DNA of 7,603 nucleotides, taken from the NCBI GenBank assembly GCA_945889235.1, contig CAMDBK010000144.1:1-7603 (forward strand), given 5' to 3'. Each line of letters starts with the position of its first letter. The stretch's first letter is position 1. The translations under genes were made by a program, and so were the position numbers. Under the pieces are notes generated by a model. That model saw nothing but the letters and a program-made list of their open reading frames with translations, had not been told where the DNA came from and did not search any database. The stretch is from Chitinophaga pinensis (GTDB lineage: Bacteria > Bacteroidota > Bacteroidia > SXHM01). Shown here piece by piece: positions 1 through 5,950 of the stretch.

Positions 1-1026
1 ATAAAAGGGCAGGCGCATTAATCCATGGCTTCCGATTCCAATTGCCAACTGTGGTTTTACAAAATTCTGGTAGAAGATGGAGTTCTTTCCACCGCCCATA
101 ATGTCGGCAAGCACATCCAGGGGAGCCTCATCAGCATTGCGGTTTCCAACGGTTGGGAAGGCAAACTGAATTAACGGAAAACGGATATTATCTTCGTAAG
201 AAATGTAACGGTCTTCAGTCAATGTTACTTTTTCAACCTTCATTGGTTTTACTTCCGGTCCCGCAGGAATTGGTCCGTAATATTTTTCAACCAGCTCAAC
301 AACCTGTTTAGGGTCAACATCACCGGCAACAGTTAAAGTTGCATTGTTTGGTCCGTACCAACGCAGGAAAAAATGTTTTAAATCATCAACATTGGCTCTG
401 TCTAATTCAGCGAGGTAACCGATAACAGGCCATGAGTAAGGATGTCCCTGAGGATATAATCCCTGAGCAACTTTTTCACCAACCAATCCATAGGGACGGT
501 TATCATAACTTTGTCCGCGTTCGTTTTTAACAGTTGCACGTTGGTTTTCAAATTTTGCTGTGGTAACGGCATCCAATAAAAAGCCCATGCGGTCAGCTTC
601 TAACCACAACGCTGTTTCTAATTGATTGGATGGAAGGGTTTCAAAATAATTAGTACGGTCGCTGTTGGTTGTTCCGTTTAGTTCGCCTCCTGATTCAGAA
701 ACAATTTTAAAGTGTTGTTCATCCGCAACATGGTCAGAACCCTGGAACATCATGTGTTCAAAGAAGTGTGCAAAACCTGAACGACCAAGTTCTTCGCGCG
801 CTGACCCTACGTGGTAGGTAACATCTACATGTACAATAGGGTCGCTGTGGTCTTCATGCACCAACAGTGTTAAGCCATTTGGCAACACATATTTCTGGTA
901 AGGAATAACGATTTCATCGCCTTTCTTTTTTACTTCTTCCACCATTTTTGTTCCAAATTTGGTGGTGTTGCTGCCGCATGAAGTAAGAAATATTACTGCT
1001 GCGATAAAGCCTAAAATTTTGTTCAT
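1..1026 (-). CDS. M16 family zinc metallopeptidase, lipoprotein (N-terminal 342 residues; 3' end outside window)
   Basis: Reading frame is open from the ATG at 1026 to the window edge, so the gene is cut at its 3' end. The N-terminus is a lipoprotein signal with lipobox LTSC and lipidated Cys17, so the mature protein should be anchored to a membrane facing the periplasm. The peptidase M16 domain starts near residue 45 (YVLPNGLTLLVHED). The inverted zinc motif HxxEH is HFFEH at residues 87-91: His87 and His91 bind zinc and Glu90 is the catalytic base. Glu169 in VKNER, 78 residues further on, fits the third zinc ligand. ELNGTTNSDRTNYFET (115-130) and RWYGPNNATLTVAGDV are further family signatures, the latter followed by the start of the second M16 domain. 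All active-site residues are intact, so this is an active-type subunit. Members have at least two such domains, so much of the protein is missing here. It probably degrades peptides in the envelope; the substrate is unknown. Confidence 0.93.
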   Translation of the reverse strand, partial: MNKILGFIAAVIFLTSCGSNTTKFGTKMVEEVKKKGDEIVIPYQKYVLPNGLTLLVHEDHSDPIVHVDVTYHVGSAREELGRSGFAHFFEHMMFQGSDHVADEQHFKIVSESGGELNGTTNSDRTNYFETLPSNQLETALWLEADRMGFLLDAVTTAKFENQRATVKNERGQSYDNRPYGLVGEKVAQGLYPQGHPYSWPVIGYLAELDRANVDDLKHFFLRWYGPNNATLTVAGDVDPKQVVELVEKYYGPIPAGPEVKPMKVEKVTLTEDRYISYEDNIRFPLIQFAFPTVGNRNADEAPLDVLADIMGGGKNSIFYQNFVKPQLAIGIGSHGLMRLPFY

Positions 1027-1056
1027 TTTATTATTGGTTTTTTTTGATTTGAGGGG

Positions 1057-1085
1057 CAAAGGTAGAAAAAGACCTTATCGCTCAA
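1057..1085 (-). promoter_or_regulatory. Bacteroidota-type promoter for the M16 peptidase gene
   Basis: On the minus strand the -7 element TACCTTTG (1064-1057) is an exact match to TAnnTTTG, and TTG (1085-1083) lies 18 nt upstream as the -33 element. Transcription would start near 1050 and leave a leader of about 25 nt before the ATG at 1026. The leader has no Shine-Dalgarno sequence, which is common in this phylum. The promoter sits in the 104-bp gap after the cyclase gene, so the peptidase can be transcribed independently of the genes upstream. Confidence 0.72.
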
Positions 1086-1130
1086 CATCTTGTGAAAAAT
1101 GAGAACGTTAAGAAATGTTAAAAACAGGTT

Positions 1131-3020
1131 TTAAGAAACAAAATACATCTTCACTTTGCCTTTTCCCTTTGCTTCAATCTCACCGCGATACCCGCAACTG
1201 AATTTATCTTTTACTAACTGATAAGTAGTTTCACTGATATTTATTTTACCAGCTTCACCGCTGCTTTCCATGCGTGATGCTGTGTTTACGGTGTCGCCCC
1301 AAATATCGTATTGGAATTTTTTTATTCCAACTATTCCGGCAACAACATTCCCTGTATGTATTCCTAAGCGTATTTCAAAGGTTTTGTTTTTCATAAAGTC
1401 ACGTATCTCCAGCGCAGCTTTCACCACATCTTCGGCATGTGTTTTATTGGCAACAGGCAACCCACCGGCAGCCATGTATGCATCACCAATTGTTTTTATT
1501 TTTTCAATGTTATGCTTCTCACAAATAGTATCAAAGGCACTGAAGCATTCATTAATTTCTTTTACCAGATCCTGTGCCGATAGTTTTTCGGCAATGGAAG
1601 TGAACCCCTTGAAATCAGTAAATAACACCGTAACCTCGTCAAACTGTTTGGCATCAGCATATCCTTTTTCTTTCAGTTCTTCGGCTACTTCTTCGGGAAG
1701 AATATTGAGTAATAATTCATCACTGCGTTTCTTTTCTTTAGTGATGCGGTTGCGTTGAATAAAAAATATTCCGGCAAAAAGCAAAACAAAAACAAAGCCT
1801 GCAATAAATCCATTGCGCATTAATTTCTGACGGCTTATTTCTTTCTGCTGTATTTCTTTGTCTTTATTCAGCAATGAAATTTCGTTGTCTTTTTTTTCGG
1901 TTTCATAAAGTGTTTTCATCTGTGTTACCTGTTTGTTGTTAACCTCATTGAGCATGCTGTCTTTATAAATTGTAAAAAGTTTATAATGCTCGAGTGCAAG
2001 CGGAAATTTTTGTTGCGCACTATCTATTGAAGCCAGCAACAGGCTGGTTTCCTTGATTTTTATTTTGTGTCCTATCAGCAGTGATTGTGATAAAGCGCTG
2101 TCAGCATATACCCTTGCCAGATCCAGCTTTCCTGAATTGAAATACGTTTCACTCAGGTTGTGGAATGAAACAGAAATTCCTCTTTTGTCACCAATTTCCT
2201 TAACCAGTTGCAGAGCCAGAGACTGTGTGTTTATTGCATCGGTATATTTTTTCTGAACCATATAAAGTTCACCCAGATTGTTGTACACATTTGCAAGAGC
2301 CCCTTTGTTGCCTTCCTTTAAATTTAATTCTATTGAGGCCTGATAGTTTTTAAATGATTCAGTAAAATTTCCCTTTTTCTTTAATACAATTCCAATGTTG
2401 TTGTAACATGAGGCCATGCCATTTTTATCGCCAGTTTCTGTTTTCCATTTTAATGATATCAGAAAATTTTTCAGCGCTTCATCATAGTTTTCCTGCTCAC
2501 TATAGATAATGGCAATATTGTTATAATTTCTGGCCATTCCTTTTTTATCTTTAAGCTCTTCTCTTATTTTTAATGATGCCAGATAGTTTTCAAGTGCCTT
2601 GGGATAATTTCCCAGTTCTTTATAGGCAAGCCCCATGTTGTTGTAACACGAAGCCAATCCTTTTTTGTTTCCTGTTTGCTTACTTATTTCAAGTGAAGCA
2701 TTGTAATTTTTTAATGCTTCATAATAATCACCTCTTTCTTCCAGCACATCACCCAGTCTGCTATAAGCAGTTGCAATTCCAAATTTATAATTACTTTTTT
2801 GCGATAGTTCAAGTGCCTTTGATGCCAGATCAATGGCCCGGGCATTTTCTCCTACTATATAAAGTTCCCAACTCAATTCGGTCAACAGAAATGCTTTAAC
2901 AGTATCTTCTTTTGACGAATTTAATACAGATTGCAACGAATCAATAATTGCATTTTGTGCAATTACAAAATGAGCAGACGAACTAACAAGGCTAAGTAGT
3001 ATTAACAGGCATTTTTTCAT
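1131..3020 (-). CDS. Transmembrane TPR-repeat class III adenylate cyclase
   Basis: Makes cAMP from ATP, probably in response to a signal sensed by its TPR domain. Order: Sec signal peptide 1-21 (cleavage expected at VIA|Q); eight TPR units at 42-361, each exactly 40 residues; coiled coil about 362-400 (EKKDNEISLLNKDKEIQQKE); one membrane helix about 403-422; Lys/Arg-rich flank marking the cytoplasmic side; signalling helix 431-455 with LLLNILPEEVAEELK; cyclase domain 460-629. Metal-binding aspartates are Asp469 (FTDF) and Asp513 (TIGDAY). The ATP-selecting pair is Lys509 (KTIGD) and Asp572 (YDIWGD); guanylate cyclases carry Glu and Cys there. Transition-state residues Asn579 and Arg583 (NTASR) and phosphate-binding Lys618 are present. 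One chain carries the complete set, so a homodimer would have two active sites. The ATG follows a 41-bp gap and no promoter was recognised there, so co-transcription with the upstream membrane protein is likely. Adenylate rather than guanylate specificity is inferred from the residues. Confidence 0.93.
   Translation of the reverse strand: MKKCLLILLSLVSSSAHFVIAQNAIIDSLQSVLNSSKEDTVKAFLLTELSWELYIVGENARAIDLASKALELSQKSNYKFGIATAYSRLGDVLEERGDYYEALKNYNASLEISKQTGNKKGLASCYNNMGLAYKELGNYPKALENYLASLKIREELKDKKGMARNYNNIAIIYSEQENYDEALKNFLISLKWKTETGDKNGMASCYNNIGIVLKKKGNFTESFKNYQASIELNLKEGNKGALANVYNNLGELYMVQKKYTDAINTQSLALQLVKEIGDKRGISVSFHNLSETYFNSGKLDLARVYADSALSQSLLIGHKIKIKETSLLLASIDSAQQKFPLALEHYKLFTIYKDSMLNEVNNKQVTQMKTLYETEKKDNEISLLNKDKEIQQKEISRQKLMRNGFIAGFVFVLLFAGIFFIQRNRITKEKKRSDELLLNILPEEVAEELKEKGYADAKQFDEVTVLFTDFKGFTSIAEKLSAQDLVKEINECFSAFDTICEKHNIEKIKTIGDAYMAAGGLPVANKTHAEDVVKAALEIRDFMKNKTFEIRLGIHTGNVVAGIVGIKKFQYDIWGDTVNTASRMESSGEAGKINISETTYQLVKDKFSCGYRGEIEAKGKGKVKMYFVS
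1938..2897 (-). repeat. Eight tandem 120-bp TPR-coding units
   Basis: The cyclase's sensor region is built from eight units of 40 codons each (residues 42-81, 82-121, and so on to 361) without insertions or deletions. The second to sixth share the core pattern A..YNN.G..Y...GNY..ALKNY..SL.......GDK.G, with YNN in four consecutive units (126-128, 166-168, 206-208, 246-248). The DNA shows it too: ttgttgta/ttgttata blocks recur near 2277, 2397, 2517 and 2637. The first and last units are more diverged. A 40-residue period is typical of TPR proteins of the LGN/kinesin-light-chain type, which have longer helices than 34-residue TPRs and usually bind peptides or proteins in a groove. Confidence 0.85.
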
Positions 3021-3061
3021 ACTGAAAATGAATTAAATCCCTTGCACCTGAATCTCAATTT

Positions 3062-3919
3062 TTATCCTGTGCAATCACAACACAAAAGAAAATCAAAATA
3101 TCCTTTGCAGCCTATACCTTTTGCATAAAATGTGCGGTAAAAAATTATCAATGTCAGCAGCAAGCCCATCAATACAAAAGACACTTTCTGCTGGTCTTCG
3201 CGATACAATAAAACTTTAATAGTGCGGCTTGAAAACATGAGAGCCGAAATAATAAGAATCAATCCAACAAAAAAGTAAATCATTATAGTTGACAGGTTGT
3301 TTGGAAAATTTGTGCCCGCAACAATAAACATACCCGCAAGGTACGGAACCAGTATGGTATTATAAATAAAATCTCTGCGAAATGCGCCTTTCTTCAATTG
3401 GTCTTTTGTTTCGGCATTGCGCAAAAACTGGTAGGTAAAAAATAATCCGGCACCAATCATTAATAAAATTGAAATGCCTGAAATCATCCATTTTATTGAT
3501 TCTCCAAGATACTTATATGCCGCCACTACACCAAATGCAATATGGCCCGGAGGATCGGGCTTAAATTCATAAAACGGAACAGCAAGTATTTTTCCCAGAA
3601 ACATTATTAATCCGGTAACGCAGCACCATAAAAAGAAAATACGATACCATTTGTTGCTTTGCTTTACTATGATAAACAAACGGAAAAAAATAATTGCAAA
3701 AATAAAATTCATAATGCCACTCGCCAGAAATGTGCGCTTTACATTATAAGGCGTCCACAAATCATACGCATTGTATTTAATGGAATGGATATAGATTACC
3801 GGTTTCAATCCAAAATAACTTGCAATTAAAGCAGTGGAATATTCATTCAAAAAATGCATGAGCAAAAATGCTGCTGCAAGTGAAAGTGCCGAATTAATTG
3901 TAAGTGATGAATTATTCAT
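3062..3919 (-). CDS. Multi-pass membrane protein, possibly a degenerate site-2-protease-like (M50) protein
   Basis: A 285-residue integral membrane protein with about seven hydrophobic segments (near 9-36, 65-86, 92-114, 141-163, 185-202, 210-230 and 246-262). I do not recognise a named family. The first helix, NEYSTALIASYFG (25-37), aligns without gaps to the M50 helix pattern HExGHxxxAxxxG, but both zinc histidines are replaced (Asn25, Thr29) while Glu26 and Gly37 remain. ASGIMNFIFA (66-75) recalls the second M50 core motif. No third-motif aspartate was found, so proteolysis is unlikely; this is inference from pattern only. The C-terminus is odd: after YRTFYAKG it ends in a Cys-rich tail (Cys271, 280, 281, 283) that resembles no domain. 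The ATG at 3919 is preceded by a purine run (AAAGGGA) at a usable ribosome-binding distance. It lies 31 bp after one membrane-protein gene and 41 bp before the cyclase, so co-transcription is likely. Confidence 0.8.
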   Translation of the reverse strand: MNNSSLTINSALSLAAAFLLMHFLNEYSTALIASYFGLKPVIYIHSIKYNAYDLWTPYNVKRTFLASGIMNFIFAIIFFRLFIIVKQSNKWYRIFFLWCCVTGLIMFLGKILAVPFYEFKPDPPGHIAFGVVAAYKYLGESIKWMISGISILLMIGAGLFFTYQFLRNAETKDQLKKGAFRRDFIYNTILVPYLAGMFIVAGTNFPNNLSTIMIYFFVGLILIISALMFSSRTIKVLLYREDQQKVSFVLMGLLLTLIIFYRTFYAKGIGCKGYFDFLLCCDCTG

Positions 3920-3950
3920 ATTCCCTTTAGCCTGCTGGCACTATTTATTA

Positions 3951-4628
3951 TCAGGCATCAAGAATAGTTGAGGTAAGATCGCTGTCAACAGACTTTCCTG
4001 AAGTGCCTGCTATATCATCAAAGGCCGCATACATAGCACAAGCTGTTGCAGGAATGGTTACAAATATTCCAACACCAAGGCAAAGCAAGCCCAGAAGATT
4101 AATTAGCCCCAATACTATAAGAAAACCGAAAAGACTCCACCAGTTATTCTTTATCACTTTTCTGCTGTTTTCCAATGCATCCCAAAATTCGTTTTTGTAA
4201 AACAAAGCAAACATAGATGCAAAAATATAGCAGACAGCAATGTAAATGCCCGGAAGAATGAGCAATATCAGGCAAAGCACGGTAATGATTCCCCCAACAA
4301 GGCCAATAAGAAAAAGAGGAAGAAAAGAATCAAATCCTTTGAAAAAATCTGCGAAAGAACGGCTTTCGTTTTTATTTACTTTATCAGCCATAATATAAAA
4401 CCCTGCAGCAAGAGGGGCCGAAATAGCCATGTTTGCAATAGTTCCAACAATTGGAATAAATGCCAGCACTGCTGTTATTGTTGTATAAATAAGTGTAAAC
4501 CCGATAAATAATCCCGGATCTTTTTTAAAAATATCAAATCCCTTGTTGATGTAATCACCCATTTTAAACTGGTAGTTTCCTGACAGGGCATTACTTAGCC
4601 GTGATTCATTAACAGTAGTTGTTTCCAT
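3951..4628 (-). CDS. Six-helix membrane protein, DUF975/YciC-like
   Basis: A 225-residue protein with no signal peptide, a soluble N-terminus of about 35 residues, and hydrophobic segments near 38-57, 58-80, 101-122, 123-145, 163-182 and 183-202. NYQFKMGDYINKGFDIFKKD before the first helix, the Pro-Gly bend LLILPGIYIAV (121-131), ALENSRKVIKNNWW (151-164) and GVGIFVTIPATACAMYAAFDD (185-205) follow the layout of the DUF975/DUF2189/YciC-type group of small bacterial membrane proteins, whose biochemical role is not established. That assignment is by general pattern and not certain. The ATG at 4628 is the natural start and a -7-like element lies about 40 bp upstream. It is the first gene of the closely spaced minus-strand group that ends with the cyclase; nothing in it suggests a direct role in cAMP signalling. 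Confidence 0.85.
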   Translation of the reverse strand: METTTVNESRLSNALSGNYQFKMGDYINKGFDIFKKDPGLFIGFTLIYTTITAVLAFIPIVGTIANMAISAPLAAGFYIMADKVNKNESRSFADFFKGFDSFLPLFLIGLVGGIITVLCLILLILPGIYIAVCYIFASMFALFYKNEFWDALENSRKVIKNNWWSLFGFLIVLGLINLLGLLCLGVGIFVTIPATACAMYAAFDDIAGTSGKSVDSDLTSTILDA

Positions 4629-4664
4629 TTTAGTTTTGGTTTTAGTTAATAAAGGTTTGCGCGG

Positions 4665-4672
4665 TAAATATA
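4665..4672 (-). promoter_or_regulatory. Possible -7 element for the minus-strand three-gene group
   Basis: On the minus strand TATATTTA matches seven of eight positions of TAnnTTTG, about 36 nt before the ATG at 4628. No TTG lies at the usual -33 distance; that stretch is a run of A residues on this strand. It is the best candidate in the 160-bp divergent gap but is weak. Confidence 0.35.
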
Positions 4673-4696
4673 AGATTGTTTTGTTTTCTGTTTTTT

Positions 4697-4725
4697 TTGT
4701 TTAAAGCATAGGATTCCTAAATTTG
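4697..4725 (+). promoter_or_regulatory. Bacteroidota-type promoter for the 57-residue protein gene
   Basis: TTG at 4697-4699, an 18-nt spacer, then TAAATTTG at 4718-4725, an exact match to TAnnTTTG. The spacing equals that of the promoter at 1057-1085 on the other strand. Transcription should start near 4732 and give a leader of about 57 nt, AT-rich and without an obvious Shine-Dalgarno sequence before the ATG at 4789. Within the rest of the divergent gap (4629-4788) I see only T/A runs and the weak minus-strand element. Confidence 0.7.
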
Positions 4726-4788
4726 TCTATTATTGCATCCGTGAATAAGACAAATAAAAATAACGTTTAACTTAAAACCAACCCAATC

Positions 4789-4962
4789 ATGGCAAAATCA
4801 AAACTCAGCTTTTACGATGTTAAAAGCAAAAGCAAATTTGAAACCGAAAACTACGAAGTTCGCGAAAAAGGCGGAAGATCATTTGCGGTTTGTAAATCTC
4901 CATCAGGCGCTTACGAGTGCTGGAGAGTGCTTTCAAAAGACCAGGCAGCAAAACTGAAATAA
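4789..4962 (+). CDS. Small basic protein of unrecognised family (57 aa)
   Basis: The frame runs from the ATG at 4789 to TAA at 4960. I do not recognise the family. The protein has no signal peptide or membrane helix and is Lys-rich: 10 Lys and 3 Arg against 5 Glu and 2 Asp, net charge about +6. It reads as a compact beta-rich fold: FYDVKSKSKFET (8-19), YEVREKGGRSFAV (22-34), then KSPSG (36-40) and CWRVLSKDQAAKL (44-56), where the KSPSG turn and WRVL strand look like conserved motifs. Cys35 and Cys44 are the only cysteines. A consensus promoter precedes it and a strong terminator begins 8 bp after the stop, so it forms a monocistronic unit that could be well expressed. A nucleic-acid or ribosome partner would fit the charge, but that is a guess. 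An opposite-strand frame at 4820-5020 is judged a shadow because it runs through the terminator. Confidence 0.85.
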   Translation: MAKSKLSFYDVKSKSKFETENYEVREKGGRSFAVCKSPSGAYECWRVLSKDQAAKLK

Positions 4963-4969
4963 GTTGCAC

Positions 4970-5005
4970 AACAAAGCGTCCCGTCAATAAGCGGGACGCT
5001 TTGTT
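4970..5005 (+). terminator. Rho-independent terminator after the 57-residue protein gene
   Basis: A perfect 14-bp inverted repeat: left arm 4970-4983 (AACAAAGCGTCCCG), 8-nt loop, right arm 4992-5005 (CGGGACGCTTTGTT), merging into TTTT at 5004-5007. The GC-rich loop-proximal half and the position 8 bp after the stop codon fit an intrinsic terminator. No comparable T run exists on the minus strand, so it should act mainly rightwards. Confidence 0.88.
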
Positions 5006-5033
5006 TTCAAAGCCACACAAATTACTATTTTCG
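5001..5033 (+). promoter_or_regulatory. Probable promoter for the DUF4292/EnvC-like operon
   Basis: TATTTTCG at 5026-5033 matches TAnnTTTG at all but one fixed position, with TTG at 5001-5003 upstream at a 22-nt spacing, longer than in the two better promoters here. Transcription would begin near 5040, about 14 nt before the GTG start. The -33 element lies inside the right arm of the upstream terminator. Confidence 0.5.
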
Positions 5034-5053
5034 CGCCTTGTATCAACAGGCAG

Positions 5054-5950
5054 GTGAATAATTTTATTCCATTTTCTTTTTCCGTTACCGGGTTTTCAAA
5101 AAAACGTTTTCTGTTTTTTTTGCCCGTTGTCAGCATCCTTTTTCTTTATTCCTGCAAAACAATACAACCGATTGTTCAGCCAAAAATTCTGGAAGAAAAG
5201 GACAAAGATTTTCTTTTCAGTCAACTAAAAAAAAATGAGTTTCAGTACAACTGGTTTTCTGCTAAAATCAACACTACTATTAAAACACCAAAGGCTACCA
5301 ACTCGGTTACTGTACGCATACGCATGCAGAAAGACAGCGCTATCTGGATTTCACTTTCGCCAGGTTTTGGAATTGAAGTGGTAAGAGCTTTCATTACTCG
5401 TGATTCACTTGTTTTTCTTGACCGCATGAACGAAAAATATTTCAAAGGAAATTTTAATTATGTAAACGAACTTGTAAATACCAATCTTGATTTTGAAATG
5501 TTGCAAGCCATGCTTACGGGCAATAATTTTACGTTATATGAAATTAATAAATTTGAATCATCAGCCGATAAAGACCGATACGTATTAAACACAATAGGAA
5601 GAAGAAAGCTGAAAAAAGAATTGAAAGGACAGGACAGCTTAAATGTGATTTTACAAAGCATTTTTCTGAGCAGTGCAACCTGGAAAATTGAAGAAATGAA
5701 ACTCAAAGATTTGAATTCCAACCGCAAATTAGATGCAGGGTATTCAGGTTTTATTCCTATTGGTGAACAATCATTTCCATCAGAAGTATTATTTAATTTC
5801 AGGGCAAAAGATAATATTGAGGTAAAACTTACGTATTCTAAAATAGAGGTAAATGTTCCGCAAACTTTTCCGGCAAACATTCCTGCAAATTATTCGCAAA
5901 TGAAACTGAGCGACTACAACCTGAAAACAACAGATGAAAAAAAGGAATAA
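5054..5950 (+). CDS. DUF4292 family lipoprotein
   Basis: A 298-residue envelope protein. Its N-terminus has Lys/Arg (KKR, 16-18), a hydrophobic stretch and lipobox LYSC with lipidated Cys34, so the mature protein is a lipoprotein. NWFSAKINTTIKT, the strand RIRMQKDSAIWISLSPGFGIEVVRAFIT (87-114), LDRMNEKYFKGNF and LDFEMLQAMLTGN follow the DUF4292 pattern, a Bacteroidota family whose fold I believe is related to the LolA/LolB lipoprotein carriers. A role in moving or holding lipid or lipoprotein in the envelope is inference; no function is established. The start is GTG at 5054: the first in-frame ATG is codon 91, which would remove the signal. The last 17 bp overlap the next gene, suggesting translational coupling with the EnvC-like protein, a pairing known from other Bacteroidota. 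Confidence 0.88.
   Translation: MNNFIPFSFSVTGFSKKRFLFFLPVVSILFLYSCKTIQPIVQPKILEEKDKDFLFSQLKKNEFQYNWFSAKINTTIKTPKATNSVTVRIRMQKDSAIWISLSPGFGIEVVRAFITRDSLVFLDRMNEKYFKGNFNYVNELVNTNLDFEMLQAMLTGNNFTLYEINKFESSADKDRYVLNTIGRRKLKKELKGQDSLNVILQSIFLSSATWKIEEMKLKDLNSNRKLDAGYSGFIPIGEQSFPSEVLFNFRAKDNIEVKLTYSKIEVNVPQTFPANIPANYSQMKLSDYNLKTTDEKKE

Noticed and set aside
1118..1134. Short inverted repeat TTAAAA/TTTTAA at the end of the cyclase gene as a terminator
   Set aside because: The stem is six A-T pairs only and is not followed by a T run on the minus strand; too weak to call.
1270..1758. Plus-strand open frame of 162 codons
   Set aside because: It is antisense to the cyclase catalytic domain, whose invariant residues are all in place on the minus strand; the product has no recognisable pattern.
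1938..2897. Regular 120-bp repeats considered as CRISPR or minisatellite
   Set aside because: The period is exactly 40 codons and the repeats encode clear TPR motifs; there are no short identical repeats separated by unique spacers.
2053..2899. Two plus-strand open frames (2053-2256 and 2573-2899)
   Set aside because: They lie opposite the TPR repeats; the openness follows from the repetitive codon pattern of the real gene.
3842..3856. HFLNE (His22 to Glu26) in the membrane protein as an HExxH zinc motif
   Set aside because: The spacing is HxxxE and not HExxH, and the better alignment to M50 starts at Asn25, where both histidines are absent.
4820..5020. Minus-strand open frame of 66 codons
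   Set aside because: It runs through the terminator hairpin and is antisense to the better supported 57-residue gene, which has its own promoter.
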